From: CAZGMN01 sp964526905
Lineage (GTDB): Bacteria > Acidobacteriota > Aminicenantia > Aminicenantales > Aminicenantaceae
Direction: 5' to 3'
Assembly: GCA_964526905.1 (NCBI GenBank)
Contig: CAZGMN010000115.1
Span: 1 to 9,780 of the forward strand
DNA length: 9,780 bases
Of this stretch, positions 6,411 through 9,780 are shown in pieces. The notes beneath the pieces were generated by a model. The model searched no databases, was not told the DNA's origin, and saw only the letters and a program-made list of their open reading frames with translations. A program made the translations under genes and the position numbers. Within the stretch, counting starts at the first letter, position 1. Each line of letters begins with the position of its first letter.

Positions 6411-8789
6411 ATGAGATATTCCAAAAATCTTTTCCTTTTAGTTCTCATAAGTTTTAGCCTGTCCCTTTTAACAATATCGGCTGGCCAAAGGGCAGCCAAG
6501 CCAGCGAAAGAGCAGAAAAAGGTTGAAAGCACCGACCCAGGCCTGCGCCTCAAATGGTACGACCAGCATATGGCCATGAAGGCTTCAACGCCCTATAAGG
6601 ACCTTAAGTGGCGCTGGATCGGTGGAAACACAGACTTCATCGGCGGACGCTGCACAGACATCGCTGTGCCCAAGGGCAGCAAGCGGACAATCTACATCGG
6701 CTCAGCCACCGGCGGAGTTTGGAAGACCGAGAATTCCGGCATCACCTGGCAGCCAATCTTCGACGAGGCGCCTACTCTTTCCATCGGAGATATCGCTGTC
6801 GCTGAATCAGACCCGAACATCGTCTGGGTCGGAACAGGCGAGGCAAACATCTTTCGCGCCTCGATCGCCGGCATCGGCGTTTATAAATCCTTGGATGCCG
6901 GGAAAACGTGGCAGCACATGGGCCTTGCTGGAACACAAACTATCGGCCGCATCCGTATCCATCCCACGAATCCGGATATCGTCTATGTCGCAGCCTCGGG
7001 CCACGAGTGGACATACAATCCGGAACGGGGGGTCTTCAAGACGACCGACGGCGGAAAGACCTGGCAGAAGGTCCTCTACATCAACGAAAAGGTGGGCGCC
7101 ATTGACCTGGTGATGGACCCCCAGAAGCCGGACACCTTGATCGCTTCCATGTGGAACCGGATCCGGCAGCGCTGGAGCGACCCTGTTCCAGGCGGTGAGG
7201 ACGGCCTGTTCAAGACAACCGACGGCGGTAAGACATGGAAGGAACTGACCAACGGCCTTCCTGACACCAAGACGACCGGCCGCATCGGCCTCGACCTGTG
7301 CTTGAGCAAGCCCAACGTCGTTTATGCTTATGTCGACAACCACTCTGTGCTTCGCATGCCAGAGCCAGGGCAGCGCGATTCCTACGGCCGTCTGAGAACA
7401 TACCCGGACATAGTCGGAGCCGAGGTTTACCGCTCTGACGACCAGGGTGAGACCTGGACAAAGGTCAATCCCTCTGACCGCTCGTTCGAACGATTCGGCG
7501 GAACCTACGGCTGGGTTTTTGGCCAGATCCGGGTGGACCCCAGCAACGAAAACACAGTTTACCTCATGGGATTGGGCTTATCCAAATCAGTCGATGGAGG
7601 AAAGTCCTGGACTCGGCTCTTCTGGGAAAACCTCCACGGCGACCATCACGGCCTGTGGATCGACCCCAGCGATTCGAATTACGTGATCAACGTTAACGAC
7701 GGCGGGGCAAACGTTTCCTATGACGGCGGCAAGACTTGGCGTGATTTCCACAAAGGAATACCGGCCACCCAGTTCTACAATGTCGCTTATGACATGAAGA
7801 AGCCTTTTACCGTCTACGGCTCTGTCCAGGACTCGGGAACGCACAGGGGAGTGGGAGTTGCTCCTCTGCCAACTCAAGAACAAGGATTCCGCAGACGGCT
7901 CATGTCTTTCGTCCGCTGGGAATCTGCGCCCGGCGGCGAGGGAACACTCATCGCCGTCGACCCGACAGATTCAAACACTGAGTACGCCTCGTCGTATTAC
8001 GGACGAGTCGAGCGCTCCGAGTACAAGGACGGAGTTTGGACGAGCAAGCCAATCTATCCCAAAGCCGCAGAGGGCGAGCCCGAATACCGCGGCCAATGGC
8101 TGGCAGGCTTAGCTCTCTCACCTCATAATCCCCAGGTTATCTATATCGGCTTTCAGTACGTATTCCGCTCAATGAACAAAGGCGAGACCTGGGAGCGAAT
8201 CAGTCCCGACCTAACCGCCTTTGACTCGCAAAAGCAGGGCAAGCTGCCCTATGCCATCCCCTTTGCCACAATCACGGCCATTGCCGAATCGCCGTTCAAG
8301 TTCGGGCTTGTCTATGCCGGGACTGATGACGGCCGGGTCCAGGTGACAAAAGACGGTGGAGCGACTTGGACCGAGATCTCGGCCGGACTTCCTTACAACA
8401 AGCATGTCTGGACGATTGTCGCCTCGAAGTATGACGAGGCGACAGTTTACATCACGCTCATCGGCCGGCACGACGACGACTTCGCGCCCTATGTCTATAA
8501 GTCGACCGATTACGGCAAAACCTGGATAAATATCAGCGGCAACATTCCCGGCGGCCCGACCAACGTCATCCGCGAAGACCCGAAGAAGAAAGACGTTCTC
8601 TATGTCGGAACCGACTACGGAGTTTATGTGACCACAGACGGTGGCAAGGCCTGGAATTGCCTCGGCAGCGGCCTGCCGAACGCGCCGGTCTGGGACCTTC
8701 AGATCCATCCCCGGGACAACATGCTCGTCATCGCCACCAACGGCCGCGGAATGTGGGTCATCGACGATGTCGCTCCTCTTCAGAAATAA
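6411..8789 (+). CDS. Secreted Asp-box (BNR / sortilin-like) beta-propeller protein
   Basis: A 792-residue exported protein with a Sec signal (MRYSKN, hydrophobic core, cleavage near ISA|G). It contains about eleven Asp-box-like turns of the form S/T-x-D-x-G-x-T-W. Examples are SLDAGKTW (160-167), TTDGGKTW (211-218 and 269-276), SVDGGKSW, SYDGGKTW, STDYGKTW (698-705) and TTDGGKAW near the end. Blades alternate with strands such as DIVYVAASG and LVYAGTDDG. This matches the WD40/YVTN/BNR-like 'VPS10 / sortilin-type' proteins widespread in Bacteroidota and Acidobacteriota, often annotated as glycosyl hydrolases although catalytic residues are not shown. It ends with GRGMWVIDDVAPLQK, where many relatives continue into a C-terminal Ig-like or FlgD-like domain; here that part is absent. 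GGAGG (6402-6406) lies four bases before the ATG. It is visibly more GC-rich than its flanking genes. Confidence 0.85.
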   Translation: MRYSKNLFLLVLISFSLSLLTISAGQRAAKPAKEQKKVESTDPGLRLKWYDQHMAMKASTPYKDLKWRWIGGNTDFIGGRCTDIAVPKGSKRTIYIGSATGGVWKTENSGITWQPIFDEAPTLSIGDIAVAESDPNIVWVGTGEANIFRASIAGIGVYKSLDAGKTWQHMGLAGTQTIGRIRIHPTNPDIVYVAASGHEWTYNPERGVFKTTDGGKTWQKVLYINEKVGAIDLVMDPQKPDTLIASMWNRIRQRWSDPVPGGEDGLFKTTDGGKTWKELTNGLPDTKTTGRIGLDLCLSKPNVVYAYVDNHSVLRMPEPGQRDSYGRLRTYPDIVGAEVYRSDDQGETWTKVNPSDRSFERFGGTYGWVFGQIRVDPSNENTVYLMGLGLSKSVDGGKSWTRLFWENLHGDHHGLWIDPSDSNYVINVNDGGANVSYDGGKTWRDFHKGIPATQFYNVAYDMKKPFTVYGSVQDSGTHRGVGVAPLPTQEQGFRRRLMSFVRWESAPGGEGTLIAVDPTDSNTEYASSYYGRVERSEYKDGVWTSKPIYPKAAEGEPEYRGQWLAGLALSPHNPQVIYIGFQYVFRSMNKGETWERISPDLTAFDSQKQGKLPYAIPFATITAIAESPFKFGLVYAGTDDGRVQVTKDGGATWTEISAGLPYNKHVWTIVASKYDEATVYITLIGRHDDDFAPYVYKSTDYGKTWINISGNIPGGPTNVIREDPKKKDVLYVGTDYGVYVTTDGGKAWNCLGSGLPNAPVWDLQIHPRDNMLVIATNGRGMWVIDDVAPLQK

Positions 8790-8837
8790 GCTCCGGCTTT
8801 TTCGGGAAGAGTTTGACAAGGTCGTCCTTTAGGTAGC

Positions 8838-8851
8838 CCTTTTTAAAAAGG
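8838..8851. repeat. Perfect 14-base palindrome after the propeller gene
   Basis: CCTTTTTAAAAAGG is its own reverse complement and lies 49 bases after the stop at 8789. It could help end transcription in both directions but has little GC stem and no loop outside the palindrome. A protein-binding site is equally possible. Confidence 0.3.
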
Positions 8852-8894
8852 CAGAAACCAGTAAAATACAATTTCTCCCTCCCTTCAAGAATGT

Positions 8895-8923
8895 TTGATT
8901 TTATTCTTATTTTTTGCTATTAA
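8895..8923 (+). promoter_or_regulatory. Candidate promoter of the toxin-antitoxin pair
   Basis: TTGATT (8895-8900), a 17-base spacer and TATTAA (8918-8923). Each box matches consensus at four positions, in very AT-rich DNA. The start would be near 8930, only about 16 bases before the ATG at 8946. The position fits an autoregulated toxin-antitoxin operon. Confidence 0.4.
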
Positions 8924-8945
8924 TTTTAATAATTGAGGTTTAATA

Positions 8946-9146
8946 ATGCAAACATCAAAAGAGATACAGCCCGCTGAATACATTCTGGCCGTTTTATCCC
9001 AACAAGAAAAGTTGGAAATTGCCTTAAAAATTGCAAAAGAAGCATTTAGACGGACTTCTTTGAGCCTCGAGGATATCGAATCAGCAGTAAGAAAGATAAG
9101 AAAAAGACATTATGAGACAAAAAAGAAGGCCAAGAGTAGTCGTTGA
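8946..9146 (+). CDS. Small protein, probable antitoxin of the PIN toxin
   Basis: A 66-residue protein with no family I recognise. It is largely helical by composition: YILAVLSQQEKLEIALKIA, then LSLEDIESAVRKIRKRH, with a strongly basic C-terminal tail (KKKAK). It overlaps the following PIN gene by 35 bases in another frame, the usual arrangement of an antitoxin preceding its toxin. By analogy it would bind and block the PIN nuclease and repress the operon, but no clear DNA-binding motif (ribbon-helix-helix, AbrB or Phd-like) can be read. GAGG (8935-8938) lies seven bases before the ATG. Confidence 0.65.
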   Translation: MQTSKEIQPAEYILAVLSQQEKLEIALKIAKEAFRRTSLSLEDIESAVRKIRKRHYETKKKAKSSR

Positions 9147-9561
9147 TACAGGAGTTCTTATTTCTTCGTTTGTCTTTGGAGGAGTTCCCAAAAAGGTTCT
9201 GCTTCATTTATCAGAAAAAACTCAGCCTTTCATATCCCATGATATTTTGAGTGAATATCGGGAAGTCCCCTTAGAACTTGAAGCTGAAGGCAAGATAACT
9301 CATGAACAACTGAAGATTCTGCTTGCTGGCATAAGCGCTTTTATTATGCATGCTAAAATCGCCCATGCCAGAAAATTAATTTCTATTTGTCGGGATAAAG
9401 CAGATAATGTGATTCTTAAATGTTGTCTTGCTGCAAAAGCCGATTATTTGATAACAGGAGATCGAGATCTCTTAGATATTGATAAACATTTATTAAGCTC
9501 AATCGGCCTGAAGAAATTAAAAATACTGAGTCCTCGCAGCTACCTTTCTAAACTTAGGTAA
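9112..9561 (+). CDS. PIN-domain toxin (putative ribonuclease, COG1569-type)
   Basis: A 149-residue single-domain PIN protein of the 'toxin component, PIN family' group. Acidic residues expected to bind Mg or Mn are in place: Asp12 in RVVVDTGVLISS, Glu48 in LSEYREV, Asp98 in RDKADNVILKC and Asp117 in YLITGDRDLL. The GDRDLL ending and AAKADYLITGD strand are diagnostic of this group. Active members cleave RNA and stop growth until neutralised by the antitoxin encoded just upstream. The start overlaps the antitoxin by 35 bases and has only a weak purine-rich site, which suggests translation coupled to the upstream gene and lower toxin output. Composition is AT-rich, consistent with a mobile accessory module, though no transposase or attachment site is visible nearby. 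Confidence 0.85.
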   Translation: MRQKRRPRVVVDTGVLISSFVFGGVPKKVLLHLSEKTQPFISHDILSEYREVPLELEAEGKITHEQLKILLAGISAFIMHAKIAHARKLISICRDKADNVILKCCLAAKADYLITGDRDLLDIDKHLLSSIGLKKLKILSPRSYLSKLR

Positions 9562-9737
9562 TGCTTCCTATATGATATCTTAGCGTCAAGGACTTTTCCC
9601 TTTTCTAAGCCACATATATCATCGTCCTATTAAATGGTTCGCCGATTGATATATATGAAAATAATTTATTTTTAACTGCAACCGGTTTTATAAAGAGTAA
9701 ATGATAATGTAGGAGACATCGTTTATCTTGCCTTTAT
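9562..9737. other. AT-rich non-coding stretch after the toxin gene
   Basis: No gene or terminator seen. It carries repeated ATATAT-rich tracts: CATATATCA near 9615 and TGATATATATG near 9650 form an imperfect inverted repeat. It also carries the near-copy of the 6284-6308 sequence at 9685-9709, and a ribosome-binding-like AGGAGA near 9711. Confidence 0.4.
9685..9709 (+). repeat. Near-copy (22 of 25 bases) of the sequence at 6284-6308
   Basis: Both copies run G-TTTTATAAA-x-A-GTAAAT and end in AATG; the three differences are at 9695, 9703 and 9705. The first copy overlaps the right arm of the inverted repeat in the divergent promoter region. This copy lacks the left arm of that inverted repeat. 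It may be a shared regulator or promoter element, or a coincidence of AT-rich DNA. Confidence 0.3.
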
Positions 9738-9780
9738 ATGGTAATTGAGCAGAACACAATACCTAATTCAAGGGAATTAG
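9738..9780 (+). CDS. Possible start of a gene running off the window (partial)
   Basis: ATG at 9738 opens a frame that stays open to the window edge, reading MVIEQNTIPNSREL. The nearest ribosome-binding-like sequence (AGGAGA, about 9711) is over 20 bases away, too far to be ideal, so the start is doubtful. Family cannot be told from 14 residues. Confidence 0.2.
   Translation, partial: MVIEQNTIPNSREL
9763..9780. repeat. Perfect 7-base inverted repeat at the window edge
   Basis: CTAATTC (9763-9769), a 4-base AAGG loop and GAATTAG (9774-9780). The preceding base is C, so the arms would lengthen to eight if the next base outside the window is G. It resembles a compact operator or hairpin, and overlaps the doubtful gene start at 9738. 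Confidence 0.4.

Noticed and set aside
7045..7240. Near-identical DNA repeats about 170 bases apart, suggestive of a repeat array
   Set aside because: They encode the TTDGGKTW Asp boxes of the propeller; spacing varies and there are no spacers of constant length, so it is not a CRISPR array.
8790..8815. Terminator hairpin CCGG-T5-CGGG directly after the propeller gene
   Set aside because: Only three pairs (CCG/CGG) form and the T-run lies in the loop, not after the stem.
8211..8819. Long minus-strand open frame (202 codons) opposite the propeller gene
   Set aside because: It is antisense to a clearly coding, GC-rich gene with Asp-box repeats; its translation lacks any recognisable motif and the open frame follows from the codon use on the other strand. 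The same holds for the 178-codon frame at 6807-7343.
8946..9561. Toxin-antitoxin pair carried on an insertion element
   Set aside because: AT-rich composition hints at transfer, but no transposase, terminal inverted repeats, target duplication or integrase site was seen around it.

Overview
The window most resembles chromosomal DNA of an environmental, probably anaerobic heterotroph in or near Acidobacteriota / Candidatus Aminicenantes. This rests on the mix of protein types: a six-bladed propeller lipoprotein with a GxGPGE signature, a large Asp-box (BNR/sortilin-like) propeller, a Tat-exported sugar-isomerase-fold protein, and a kinase-fold protein with a signal peptide. No rRNA, tRNA or marker gene fixes the taxonomy, so this is inference. 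Base composition looks uneven by eye: the first gene and the 3' toxin-antitoxin pair are AT-rich, while the large propeller gene is GC-rich.

Layout, left to right. The tail of an upstream reading frame ends at 67. Four + strand genes follow: a propeller lipoprotein (107-1246), a TolB/CsgG-like lipoprotein (1429-2079), a secreted PI3/4K- or FAM20-like kinase-fold protein (2210-3034) and a beta-lactamase-family serine hydrolase (3517-4608). Between the last two lies a 482-base stretch (3035-3516) with no recognisable gene. It holds a coding-like open frame without a start and three hairpins. A convergent Tat-exported isomerase-like gene lies on the minus strand (6246-4669). An AT-rich divergent promoter region separates it from the Asp-box propeller gene (6411-8789). 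The window closes with an overlapping small gene plus PIN-domain toxin (8946-9561) and an AT-rich non-coding end with a perfect palindrome.

Common theme: all six large proteins carry an export signal (two lipoboxes, three Sec-type signals, one Tat signal), so the region is devoted to the cell envelope or periplasm. Promoter-like sites before several genes and gaps of over 100 bases suggest mostly separate transcription units rather than one operon. No single pathway joins the genes. The entries most worth following are the kinase-fold protein, the Tat-exported isomerase-like protein that keeps an apparent metal-binding triad, and the structured segment at 3035-3330.
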